A stretch of 64,000 bases of DNA, from positions 992,001 through 1,056,000 of the forward strand of contig NZ_JAKVPE010000001.1 of assembly GCF_022482365.1 (NCBI RefSeq), in the 5' to 3' direction. Under the pieces are notes generated by a model. The model did not search any database and was not told the origin of the DNA. It saw only the letters and a list, made by a program, of their open reading frames with translations. The stretch comes from Limosilactobacillus sp. GTDB lineage: Bacteria > Bacillota > Bacilli > Lactobacillales > Lactobacillaceae. Positions 50,812-59,444 of this stretch are shown one piece after another (within the stretch, counting starts at the first letter, position 1; the number at the start of each line of letters is the position of its first letter). The position numbers were made by a program, and so were the translations under genes.

Positions 50812-53400
50812 ATGAAATCATTCGGGATGCGCCTGGCGACCTGGTGGGAGAAATACTCCCGGATCATCAAGCTGCTCTTTGTCACGTCGGTGCTGGTCTT
50901 CGTCATCCACGCCCTCGGTGCCTTTTTTCGGACCGTCAATTGGCACCAGGTCGGTCTGGGCCTCACCAGCCTTTCTGTCGGCAAGATCATTCTCCTGCTG
51001 GTGGCCGGCTGCATTGCCGTCATTCCAATGCTGGGCTATGACTTTGCCATCACCCAATTATTACCCGGGAAATTTTCCCGCTCCTACATCGTTCGCTGTG
51101 GCTGGATCACCAACACTCTGACCAATATCGCCGGTTTCGGCGGCCTGCTCGGCTCCACGCTGCGGGCCTACTTCTACCGCCAAAACGCCACCAAGAAGCA
51201 AATTCTTTTGGCGATTTCCAAGATTGCTATCTTCCTGCTCTCCGGCCTGTCCGTCCTCTGCTGGCTGGCCCTGATCGTAATGTTTGGCTTCCACGACGGC
51301 GGCCACTTCCGTCAGTATGCCATCTGGCTGGTCGGCGGCGGGCTCTACTTTCCGCTGGTCTTCTACTTCACCATTGTCCACAACAGTAAGCTGTTCGCCG
51401 ATATCACCCCCAAACTTGAGGGCTTCATCGTCACTAGTTCGACCTTTGAGTGGTTGCTGGTCGCCCTTTTCTTCCTCCTGGTCGGCTGGTGTTTGGGCGT
51501 TCGGGGCAACCTGCTCAGCGTCCTGCCGCTCTACGTGGTTGCCCAGGTGCTGGGGATTCTCTCCATGCTCCCCGGGGCCCTGGGTTCCTTTGACCTGATG
51601 ATGATGATGGAGCTGGCAATGCTGGGCGTTCCGCGGGCCACGATTGTGATCTGGCTGCTATTGTTCCGGCTTTTCTACTACATCGTTCCCCTGATCGTCG
51701 CGGCCGGCATGTTTATCCACAACCTGGCCCACCAGATGAACGAATTCTTCGACGGCCTGCCACTGATGATGTCCCGCAAGGCCGCCCACTTCCTGATCAC
51801 CGCCTTCATGTACATCTCCGGGATCCTGATGCTTTTAACCGCCTCCGTTCCCGACCTGACGGCACAGAACAAACTGATCCAGCGCCTCTATCCCTACACT
51901 TTCTTCTTCCTCCACCAGATGACGACGATCCTCTTCGCCGTCGCCATGCTGGCCTGTGCACGGGGGCTTCAGGCCAAGGTGAAAAAAGCCTATTGGCCGA
52001 CCCTAATCCTTTTGCTGATCGGAATTGGCAACACGATCTGGAACCTGGGGACCTGGAGTTTGACGATCTACCTGAGCATCGTCTTGCTCTTCGTCTTGAT
52101 GTCGCGCCACGTTCTCTACCGGGAAAAGCTCCAGTACTCGGTCGGCAAGTTCATCGTCGACGGGGTAAGCTTCGCCGGCAGCTTCGTCCTCTACATCCTC
52201 GTCGGCGTGATCAACGACCCCCACTACACCGCTAAGCACCACGTCCCGGACTTTCTCTTCTTCCCCGGTGAAAAAATCTGGCTGTCCGGGATGATCGGCC
52301 TCCTGCTCGGCCTGGCCCTGATGTTTATCATTTTGAAATATTTCACCACCGGTTGGGACCCCTTCTATTCCGTCCACAGCTTTGCAGCCGACCGGGTCCG
52401 CCAGGTGATTGACAAATACGGCGGCTCCACCACCAGCCACCTGGCCTTCCTACGCGACAAGTCAATCTACTTTTACCAGGTCGATGGCGAGGACCAGCTC
52501 TTCTTCATGTACCGGCGCAAGTACGATCGGCTCGTCATCATGGGCGATCCAGTCGGCAATCCCGCGGTCTGGCGGCCAGCTATCCGCCAGTTTATCCGCG
52601 AGGCCGACCGCTACGGCTACCAGCTGGTCTTCTACGAGGTTTCCGATACCGCCACCCTCCTGCTCCACGAGTTCGGCTTTGACTTCATCAAGACCGGGGA
52701 GAGTGGCATGGTCACCCTAGCCGACTTCACCCTGGCCGGGAAAAAGCAGCGGTCGCAGCGGGCCCTGATGCACAAGTTCGACCGGGAAGGCTACACCTTC
52801 AACGTCATCCAACCGCCCTTTAACGACGAGCAACTGGCCGAGTTGAAGGCGGTCTCCGACAGTTGGCTGGGTGAGGAGGTCGAAAAGGGCTTTTCACTGG
52901 GCTTCTTTGATCCCTACTACATTAACCAGGCGCCGGTGGGCACCGTTCGAGACAAAGACGGCAAGCTAGTTGCCTTTGCCACCTTCATGCCAACCGGGGG
53001 CAAGAAGATCCTGACCATCGATCTGATGCGCCACAGCAAGGACGCCCCGTCCGGCATCATGGACAAGATCTTCATCAGTATGTACCAGTACGGCCAGGAA
53101 AATGGCTATACCTACTTCGACCTCGGGATGGCCCCGCTCTCCAACGTCGGTGAGTACCAGTTCAGCTTCATCGAGGAAAAGATCGCCCACTTCATCTACG
53201 AGTACGGTTACCACCTCTACGGCTTCCAGGGCTTGCGTCATTACAAGGACAAGTACGCCTCCTTCTGGGAATCGCGCTACATCGCCTATCGCAAGAAGAA
53301 TTCCCTGGTCGGCAACATGTTGATCCTGGTCAGCGTCGTCAACCAGCGGATCGATCAACAAAACCGCCACCTCTTCTTCTTTTGGCTGAATCATAACTAG
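50812..53400 (+). CDS. mprF: Phosphatidylglycerol lysyltransferase
   Basis: 862 residues from the ATG at 50812 (MKSFGMRLATWWEKYS), with GAGGAGG; an ATG at 50773 lacks a site. N-terminal flippase part with about 14 helices (GLLGSTLRAYFYR, LGVRGNLLSVLPLYVVAQVL), C-terminal DUF2156 aminoacyltransferase (FDLGMAPLSNVGEYQFSFIE). It transfers lysine (or alanine) from tRNA to phosphatidylglycerol and flips it, lowering negative surface charge against cationic peptides. Confidence 0.93.
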   Translation: MKSFGMRLATWWEKYSRIIKLLFVTSVLVFVIHALGAFFRTVNWHQVGLGLTSLSVGKIILLLVAGCIAVIPMLGYDFAITQLLPGKFSRSYIVRCGWITNTLTNIAGFGGLLGSTLRAYFYRQNATKKQILLAISKIAIFLLSGLSVLCWLALIVMFGFHDGGHFRQYAIWLVGGGLYFPLVFYFTIVHNSKLFADITPKLEGFIVTSSTFEWLLVALFFLLVGWCLGVRGNLLSVLPLYVVAQVLGILSMLPGALGSFDLMMMMELAMLGVPRATIVIWLLLFRLFYYIVPLIVAAGMFIHNLAHQMNEFFDGLPLMMSRKAAHFLITAFMYISGILMLLTASVPDLTAQNKLIQRLYPYTFFFLHQMTTILFAVAMLACARGLQAKVKKAYWPTLILLLIGIGNTIWNLGTWSLTIYLSIVLLFVLMSRHVLYREKLQYSVGKFIVDGVSFAGSFVLYILVGVINDPHYTAKHHVPDFLFFPGEKIWLSGMIGLLLGLALMFIILKYFTTGWDPFYSVHSFAADRVRQVIDKYGGSTTSHLAFLRDKSIYFYQVDGEDQLFFMYRRKYDRLVIMGDPVGNPAVWRPAIRQFIREADRYGYQLVFYEVSDTATLLLHEFGFDFIKTGESGMVTLADFTLAGKKQRSQRALMHKFDREGYTFNVIQPPFNDEQLAELKAVSDSWLGEEVEKGFSLGFFDPYYINQAPVGTVRDKDGKLVAFATFMPTGGKKILTIDLMRHSKDAPSGIMDKIFISMYQYGQENGYTYFDLGMAPLSNVGEYQFSFIEEKIAHFIYEYGYHLYGFQGLRHYKDKYASFWESRYIAYRKKNSLVGNMLILVSVVNQRIDQQNRHLFFFWLNHN

Positions 53401-53495
53401 ATCCCGGAATGTTTGCATTGCCTTTTTATGAAGCCTACAATAGAATACGAAAACGCTTACTGTGTATTTTATTTAGTTAGGAAGGCGAAAATATT

Positions 53496-54458
53496 ATGGC
53501 AACTGTATATCTTTCTGCAAAATTACCGTCAATCGCAACCAAGATCCTCGACCAGGCCAAGCTGGACTACGAGGTTTTCGATGGTGAGGGGCTGATAACC
53601 AAGGACGAGCTGCTCAAGCACGTCGGTGACTGCCAGGTTCTGATCACGCCACTGTCCACCCAGGTCGATCGTGACGTCATCGATGCCGCCCCACAACTGA
53701 AGCTGATCGCAAACTTCGGGGCCGGCTTCAACAACATCGACGCCAAGTATGCGCGTTCTAAGGGCATCGACGTCACCAACACGCCATTCGTTTCCTCAAC
53801 CGCGACGGCCGAGGTTGCCTGTGGACTAATGATCGCCCTGATGCGGCGGATCGTTGAGGGTGATCACCGGATGCGGACCATCGGCTTTGACGGCTGGGCC
53901 CCGCTCTTCTTCCTGGGGCACGAACTGGCCGGCAAGACCCTCGGGATCGTTGGCCTGGGCAGCATCGGGAGCGCCGTTGCCAAGCGGATGCACGCCTTTA
54001 ACATGAAGATCATCTACACGCAGCGTCACCAGGCCGATCCGGCGACCGAGGCTGCCTGTTCCGCCGAATACGTCAGCCTGGACGAGCTGCTCAAGCGCGC
54101 TGACGTCGTGACCCTCCACTGCCCACTGACCGACGAGACCCACCACATGATCGACGCCGACCAGCTGAAGCTGATGAAGAACAGCGCCGTTCTGATCAAC
54201 TGTGCCCGGGGACCGGTCATCAGTGAAGCCGCCGTCCTCGATGCCCTGAACAAGGGTGAAATCGCCGGGGCCGCCCTCGACGTTTACGAGGCCGAACCAG
54301 AGGTGGACGACGCCTTCAAGAAGCTCGACAATGTCATCCTGACGCCACACATCGGGAACGCCTCTGTGGAAGCCCGGGACGCCATGGGCGAGATCGTTGC
54401 CAACAACGCCGTGGCCGCACTGCAGGATGACCTGGTTAAGTACGTTGTCAACAAGTAA
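53496..54458 (+). CDS. D-2-hydroxyacid dehydrogenase family protein
   Basis: 320 residues. NAD-binding GLGSIGSAVAKRM (~150), catalytic Arg in NCARGPVISE, Glu in DVYEAEPEV, His in LTPHIGNA. The family reduces 2-oxoacids; a glyoxylate/hydroxypyruvate reductase-like role fits as well as D-lactate-like ones, and the residues do not decide. Own terminator at 54480. GGAAGG site before the ATG. Confidence 0.87.
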   Translation: MATVYLSAKLPSIATKILDQAKLDYEVFDGEGLITKDELLKHVGDCQVLITPLSTQVDRDVIDAAPQLKLIANFGAGFNNIDAKYARSKGIDVTNTPFVSSTATAEVACGLMIALMRRIVEGDHRMRTIGFDGWAPLFFLGHELAGKTLGIVGLGSIGSAVAKRMHAFNMKIIYTQRHQADPATEAACSAEYVSLDELLKRADVVTLHCPLTDETHHMIDADQLKLMKNSAVLINCARGPVISEAAVLDALNKGEIAGAALDVYEAEPEVDDAFKKLDNVILTPHIGNASVEARDAMGEIVANNAVAALQDDLVKYVVNK

Positions 54459-54479
54459 TCCCCTAATCTAACCAGACAC

Positions 54480-54519
54480 AAAAAAGAGGAGCAATTCCAA
54501 CTGGAGTCGCTCCTCTTTT
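54480..54519. terminator. Convergent terminator
   Basis: AAAAGAGGAGC pairs with GCTCCTCTTTTA; serves the dehydrogenase and the leftward DJ-1-type gene. Confidence 0.9.
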
Positions 54520-54529
54520 ATTGTTAAGT

Positions 54530-55102
54530 TTACTTTTGCGCCAGCAGGTAGTCGTAAAGCATCTCGTGCTTGATCTGCTTGGTGTCATAGCCGAGCACTT
54601 CGGCAATCTGGAAGGCAAAGGCCAGGGCCGTGGCCGGACCGCGGCTGGTAATCACCTTGCCCGCCTCATCGACCACGGTGATGTCCTCCTTGAAGTGGGC
54701 ATTCTTGGCACTGGCGTCAACTTCCTCGTTGATGCCCGGGAAGCAGGTGTAGTCACGGCCGTCCAGCAGGCCATACTTGGCCAGGGCGATCGGGGCCGCA
54801 CACATGGCGGCGTCCCACTTGCCCTGCCGGTTGCGTTCCCGCATTAAGTCGGCCAGCTTCGTGTTGTCACGCAGCTTTTGGGCACCGCCACGGCCACCCG
54901 GAAAGGCCACGACATCATAGTCGAGCAGTGAATCGTCCATCACCGTGTCACAGGTCAACTCGATCCCGTGCGCGCCCGGCACCTTCAGGTTTTCCAAACC
55001 GACCATGGTGGTGTCGATGCCCATCCGGCGCAGAACGTCGATGATCGACAGGCCCTCGACTTCCTCACAGCCTGGTGCAAATACAACTGCAACTTTTGCC
55101 AT
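54530..55102 (-). CDS. DJ-1/PfpI-family protein
   Basis: 190 residues. Nucleophile-elbow cysteine C101 in AAMCAAPIAL and the acidic GCEEVEG near residue 11-17. DJ-1 subgroup proteins are glyoxalase-like or oxidation sensors. Start ATG with GGGGTG. Downstream of an esterase gene by 15 bp, so probably co-transcribed. Confidence 0.87.
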   Translation of the reverse strand: MAKVAVVFAPGCEEVEGLSIIDVLRRMGIDTTMVGLENLKVPGAHGIELTCDTVMDDSLLDYDVVAFPGGRGGAQKLRDNTKLADLMRERNRQGKWDAAMCAAPIALAKYGLLDGRDYTCFPGINEEVDASAKNAHFKEDITVVDEAGKVITSRGPATALAFAFQIAEVLGYDTKQIKHEMLYDYLLAQK

Positions 55103-55117
55103 TTAAATCACCCCATC

Positions 55118-56107
55118 TTAAGAATTAACAACTTTTTTAACCTGCTGCATCGCCTTTTCGGCCTCGGGAACCGGATAGAGCGGGTAGATGTGGAACATCC
55201 CCCGACCGATCGTGAAGTGGACCGGAATTCCCGCCGTCTTGAGCTTTTCCACCAGCCGGGCGGCATCGGGATACATGATTTCCTTGGTCCCCGCAAAGAC
55301 GTAGACGTCGCGCAGCTGGTCAACGTCGCCAAAGAGCGGGCTGAGCCGGTAGTCCCGGTGGTCAACGTCGCCCGCCCAGATATCCGCGATCCGCCGCAAG
55401 CCCATCCGACTAAGGGTCACGTCGTCTTTTTCGTAGCGATCAATTACCGGATTCTGCAGGTCCAGGTCGAGCCAGGGCGAAATCAAAATCAAATGACCCG
55501 GCTGCGGCAGGCCGCGCTGGCCGAGGTATTCGCTAAAGCCCAGCGCTAGTCCCGCCCCGGCCGAATCGCCCATCAGAGTGATGTCGCTGGCCGGAACCCG
55601 CTGGTAGAGGTTGCCGTACAGCTGAGCAATCTCCTGGTAGGCGGCGCGGAAATTGTTCTGCGGAGCCAGGGAGTAAATTGGCACGTAGACCCGGGCGCCG
55701 GTCTGTTGGGCCAGGGCGTTCAGGTACTGCCAGTGGGTCTTATCGGGCGCCTGGATGTAGGCCCCGCCCGTCAGGTAAACGATCACCGGCTGCTCTTGTC
55801 CCCGTTCGTTGAGCGCGTAAACGGGGATCTGGTAGTGCTTCAGCTGGCGGACCTTCACGTTGAAAGCGACCTGGGGCAGGACATAGGAAGCCGCATTGGC
55901 CTCCCGCGCCGTTTGGAGGAGCTGGTCGAACGCCGCCGAATCCGACAGGGCGTGCTTAAACCCGCTGAGCTGGATCCCCATCTCGATAAAGGTCGCCTTA
56001 TTGGAACGGTGGTCCCCACAGCGGCGCAGGTCACGCAGACTGCCCCCCAGGTTGTTCATTAATTTTGCAACGAGCCCGTTGCCATGTCGTCTTATTAACT
56101 TCTCCAT
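55118..56107 (-). CDS. Alpha/beta hydrolase (HSL-like esterase)
   Basis: 329 residues. Nucleophile Ser182 in MGDSAGAGLALG and catalytic His in RGMFHIYP (~306). The oxyanion motif is TGGAY (113-117) where the family usually has HGGG/HGGAY, and the acid is in GTKEIMYPDA. A lipase/esterase of unknown substrate. Start ATG with AAAGGGG. Operon with the DJ-1 gene. Confidence 0.82.
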   Translation of the reverse strand: MEKLIRRHGNGLVAKLMNNLGGSLRDLRRCGDHRSNKATFIEMGIQLSGFKHALSDSAAFDQLLQTAREANAASYVLPQVAFNVKVRQLKHYQIPVYALNERGQEQPVIVYLTGGAYIQAPDKTHWQYLNALAQQTGARVYVPIYSLAPQNNFRAAYQEIAQLYGNLYQRVPASDITLMGDSAGAGLALGFSEYLGQRGLPQPGHLILISPWLDLDLQNPVIDRYEKDDVTLSRMGLRRIADIWAGDVDHRDYRLSPLFGDVDQLRDVYVFAGTKEIMYPDAARLVEKLKTAGIPVHFTIGRGMFHIYPLYPVPEAEKAMQQVKKVVNS

Positions 56108-56207
56108 CAGATTTTGCCCCTTTACTTGGTTACCCTTATCGTAACACGCATCCCGATACTATTTTGTTAAGATTTAGTTTAGAATAGAGGCGAAAGAAGG
56201 TCCGCCT

Positions 56208-57557
56208 ATGCACCAAGAATCACTATTTGCCCAGGAAAGTCCCCAAAACACCCCGCTGGCCAACCGGGTGCGACCGACGACGATCGATGACTTCGTCGGC
56301 CAGCAGCACCTGCTGGGCCCCGGCAAGGTCCTGCGCGACATCATCGAACACGACCAGCTCTCCTCCTTAATCTTCTGGGGGCCACCGGGAACGGGCAAGA
56401 CGACCCTGGCCCAGATCATCGCCCACCAGACCAAGGCCCACTTCATCACCTTCAGCGCCGTCACCTCCAGTATCAGAGACATTCGCAAGATCATGGAGGA
56501 GGCCGAGCAGAACCGGGAGTACGGCGAACGGACCGTCTGTTTCATCGACGAAATTCACCGTTTCAACAAGGCCCAGCAGGACGCCTTCCTCCCCTTTGTC
56601 GAGCGCGGCAGCATCACCCTGATCGGGGCGACGACCGAGAACCCGTCCTTTGAGATCAATGCCGCCTTGCTCAGCCGCTGCCGGGTCTTCGTCCTCCACT
56701 CACTGACCGTTGAAGACATCGAGCAGGTCCTCAGGCGAGCGCTCCACCACCCCAACGGTTTCCCTGGCCTCAAGGTCCACTGCGCTGATGATGAGCTCCA
56801 TACCATCGCCCAGTTTGCCAACGGTGACGCCCGAATCGCCCTCAACACCCTGGAGATGGCGGTGCTCAATGGTCAGCGCGACGGCCAGGACGTGACCGTC
56901 ACCACGGCCGACCTGAGCCAGCTGGTCAACACCAAGTCGCTGCGCTACGACAAGCACGACGAGGAGCACTACAACATCATCTCCGCCCTCCACAAGTCGA
57001 TGCGCAACAGCGACGTCGACGCCGCGATCTACTGGTGCTCGCGGATGCTGGACGGTGGCGAGGATCCGCTCTACATTGCCCGGCGCCTGGTGCGTTTTGC
57101 CAGCGAGGACATCGGCCTGGCCAACACCAACGCACTCCGGGTCGCCATCAACACCTTCCAGGCCTGCCAGTTCCTGGGGATGCCCGAATGTGACGTCCAC
57201 CTGACCGAGTGCGTAATCTACCTGGCGCTAGCTCCCAAGTCCAACGCCGTCTACACGGCGCGGCAGGCGGCCAGAAAGGCGATCAAGAAGACCGGCAACC
57301 TGCCCGTCCCGCTGCAGATCCGCAACGCCCCAACCAAGCTGATGAAGGAGCTTCACTACGGCCAGGGCTACCAGTATGCCCACGACACCAAGGACAAGCT
57401 GACGAGCATGACCACCATGCCGCCGGAACTTGCCGATGAACACTTCTACCAGCCCGGCGACCAGGGCTTTGAGCCCCGCTTTAAGAACCGGATGGAACAG
57501 ATTGCTGAATGGCACCGCCGCCACCCGGGCGATGACAATTCCAAGGCAAATAAATAG
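56208..57557 (+). CDS. rarA: Replication-associated recombination protein A
   Basis: 449 residues. AAA+ clamp-loader-like ATPase (RarA/MgsA): Walker A GPPGTGKTTLA (~53), Walker B VCFIDEIHRF, sensor VGATTENPSF-type (LIGATTENPSFE), and the C-terminal tetramerisation region (KSMRNSDVDAAIYWCSRMLD). Acts at stalled replication forks. Start ATG with AAGAAGG. A weak terminator-like AGGGAAA...TTTCCCT follows. Confidence 0.95.
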   Translation: MHQESLFAQESPQNTPLANRVRPTTIDDFVGQQHLLGPGKVLRDIIEHDQLSSLIFWGPPGTGKTTLAQIIAHQTKAHFITFSAVTSSIRDIRKIMEEAEQNREYGERTVCFIDEIHRFNKAQQDAFLPFVERGSITLIGATTENPSFEINAALLSRCRVFVLHSLTVEDIEQVLRRALHHPNGFPGLKVHCADDELHTIAQFANGDARIALNTLEMAVLNGQRDGQDVTVTTADLSQLVNTKSLRYDKHDEEHYNIISALHKSMRNSDVDAAIYWCSRMLDGGEDPLYIARRLVRFASEDIGLANTNALRVAINTFQACQFLGMPECDVHLTECVIYLALAPKSNAVYTARQAARKAIKKTGNLPVPLQIRNAPTKLMKELHYGQGYQYAHDTKDKLTSMTTMPPELADEHFYQPGDQGFEPRFKNRMEQIAEWHRRHPGDDNSKANK

Positions 57558-57705
57558 GGAAAGATCAACCAGCGATTTTTCCCTATTTTTAATCTAAATT
57601 ATAATTTTTCGTTTCTAACACCCGACAAATCCGCAGGTTTACGCAAGGCTTGCAGAAATCTGTGGATTTATCCGGTAGTAAAGGCCACAATTCAAAAAGC
57701 CAGCT

Positions 57706-59184
57706 TTAATCCTTCGCCGCGTTGGCTAGGTGATGGTGCCAGCCCAGCGGGATCACGATCAACAGCGAGATGACGATCAGGACGATCGCCCCGATCACGA
57801 TGTCGCGGTAGCCGCTGTAAAGGATGTTGCGCATCGTCGGCACCAGCGCCCGTGGCAGGGTATCGGCCGTCTCCGCGTTGGACAGCTTGTTGAGCATCGT
57901 CATTGTGATGCCGTGGTGGGTCTTCACGCCCCGGAAGAGCTGGTTGTTTAGGATTACCCCATAGGCCGCGGCCATCAGGGTTTGGCTCAGGATCCGGAGC
58001 AAATAGCCCATCGAGGTCGCGATCGGGACGTCGCGGAGCTCGGCATCGGTCTGGACGCTGATCTGGAGGATGTTAAAGACCAGACCCACGCCCATCCCCT
58101 CAAAGGCCCCCATGGCAAGCAGAAGCCAGAACGGCGCGTTTTCACCGGCCAGCAGGATCCCCAGGAAGGCGATGAAGATGCTGCTTGCCCCGGCGGTCAC
58201 GATCCAGTACTTGCCCCAGCGCTCCTGGAGAAATGGTACCAGTTCCGAGCCGATGAAGTTCGTGATCGCCCCGGGAATCTGGGTCATCCCCCCGAGCAGG
58301 GCACTCAACCCCAAGAGCCCCTGCGCCCACATCGGAATGTAGGTGATAAAGGCGATAAAGGATCCCCAGATGATCACGAAGAGCAGGAAGTCAATCACCA
58401 GCTCGCGGTTCTTGAAGAGCCGGCTCGGCACGATCGGGTCGGCGGCATGGGCATCAACCCTGGCCATCCACGCTAACAGGGCCAGGCCAATCAGCACCAG
58501 CAGGGCCACGATCCACCAGGCCACCGTGCCGATCAATTGAACGGCCACCAGGATCGTCGTCAGGCTGGTCACCAGCAGGGCCGCTCCCAGATAGTCGACG
58601 GGCTTGCCGGCCGCCTGCTGACCGGAGTTGCGGTAGAAGAGGCTGATGATCGTGATCGCGATGATGGCGATTGGAACGTTGACGTAGAAGACCCAGTGCC
58701 AGCTCCAGGTATCGACCAAAAAGCCCCCCAGCAGCGGGCCGATGATCGAGGCCCCACCGAAGCAGGCGCTGGAGAGACCCAGTACCTCCGCCCGCTTGCG
58801 CAGGTTTTGGTAAATTTCGGCAAAGACGATGAAGGGAATCGTGTTCATCCCACCGGCGCCGATCCCCATGACCGTCCGGGCGATGATAAACCAGAGAATG
58901 TTCGGCGCCATCCCCTGAAAGATCGCCCCGACCATGAACAGCGTCGTCGCGCAGATGTAGGCCACCTTGTTACCCTTGTGCTCACCAAACTTGCTCCAGA
59001 GGGGCGTGGCCACCGCCATCCCCAGCAAAAAGGTGGCCACGATCCAGCCCATGTACTGCAGGGCATGGAGGTCACTGGTGATTGCCGGCAGGGCCGTGTT
59101 GACGATCGTCCCGTCCATGCCGGCCATGATGTTCGACAGTAAGAGGGCCCCGGTTACAATTGTCCGTCGCTGGTTATCTTCCAT
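57706..59184 (-). CDS. MFS drug exporter, DHA2 family
   Basis: 492 residues from the ATG at 59184 (MEDNQRRTIVTGALLLSN), with GGGAGGAT; an upstream frame overlaps a terminator. About 14 helices. GTIVNTALPAITSDL, TPLWSKFGEHKG and GPLLGGFLVDT motifs. Substrate unknown. Its promoter (-35 TTGCGT, -10 TATGAT) appears to lie within the old terminator of the upstream gene remnant. Confidence 0.88.
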   Translation of the reverse strand: MEDNQRRTIVTGALLLSNIMAGMDGTIVNTALPAITSDLHALQYMGWIVATFLLGMAVATPLWSKFGEHKGNKVAYICATTLFMVGAIFQGMAPNILWFIIARTVMGIGAGGMNTIPFIVFAEIYQNLRKRAEVLGLSSACFGGASIIGPLLGGFLVDTWSWHWVFYVNVPIAIIAITIISLFYRNSGQQAAGKPVDYLGAALLVTSLTTILVAVQLIGTVAWWIVALLVLIGLALLAWMARVDAHAADPIVPSRLFKNRELVIDFLLFVIIWGSFIAFITYIPMWAQGLLGLSALLGGMTQIPGAITNFIGSELVPFLQERWGKYWIVTAGASSIFIAFLGILLAGENAPFWLLLAMGAFEGMGVGLVFNILQISVQTDAELRDVPIATSMGYLLRILSQTLMAAAYGVILNNQLFRGVKTHHGITMTMLNKLSNAETADTLPRALVPTMRNILYSGYRDIVIGAIVLIVISLLIVIPLGWHHHLANAAKD

Positions 59185-59206
59185 TTCATCCTCCCGTTTG
59201 TTCATA

Positions 59207-59236
59207 ATCATAAATAAAAGAACTCCTTGCACGCAA
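59207..59236 (-). promoter_or_regulatory. MFS promoter
   Basis: -35 TTGCGT (59231-59236), 18 bp, -10 TATGAT (59207-59212), reading leftward; overlaps the hairpin at 59220-59243. Confidence 0.4.
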
Positions 59237-59243
59237 GAAGTCC
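59213..59243 (-). terminator. Terminator left from the glycosylase gene
   Basis: GGACTTCTTG pairs with CAAGGAGTTC, loop of four, then TTTTATTT, reading leftward; 54 bp beyond the stop of the uracil-DNA glycosylase remnant. Confidence 0.7.
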
Positions 59244-59296
59244 TTTCAAAAAACTATTGTTCATTATAAGGGCTGTTCCCCGAAAAGTATACGCCC

Positions 59297-59434
59297 TTAG
59301 TGATTTTCTTTCAGATATTTACCCAGCCGCTGCCAATCCGCCTGAACAACCGGCTCCAGGCGTCGAACATAAAGAATTGCTGCCGGATGATACATTGGGA
59401 AGATCCGGTAACGCTTCGTCAGCTCTGCGCCGGG
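59297..59434 (-). pseudogene. 3' remnant of family-4-type uracil-DNA glycosylase
   Basis: 45 intact codons then TAA. Translation of the piece reads ...TKRYRIFPMYHPAAILYVRR..., with the FPxYHPAA motif near the C-terminus of family-4/SAUDG-type uracil-DNA glycosylases. The frame is broken upstream (TGA about ten bases before) and the rest of the gene is missing: the ThrE gene ends only ten bases away. So the 5' part was replaced or deleted. Confidence 0.75.
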
Positions 59435-59444
59435 GTAAAGTCAG

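Noticed and set aside
57558-57705. Gene in the gap after rarA
   Set aside because: No start with a ribosome site; only a weak hairpin and A/T-rich sequence.
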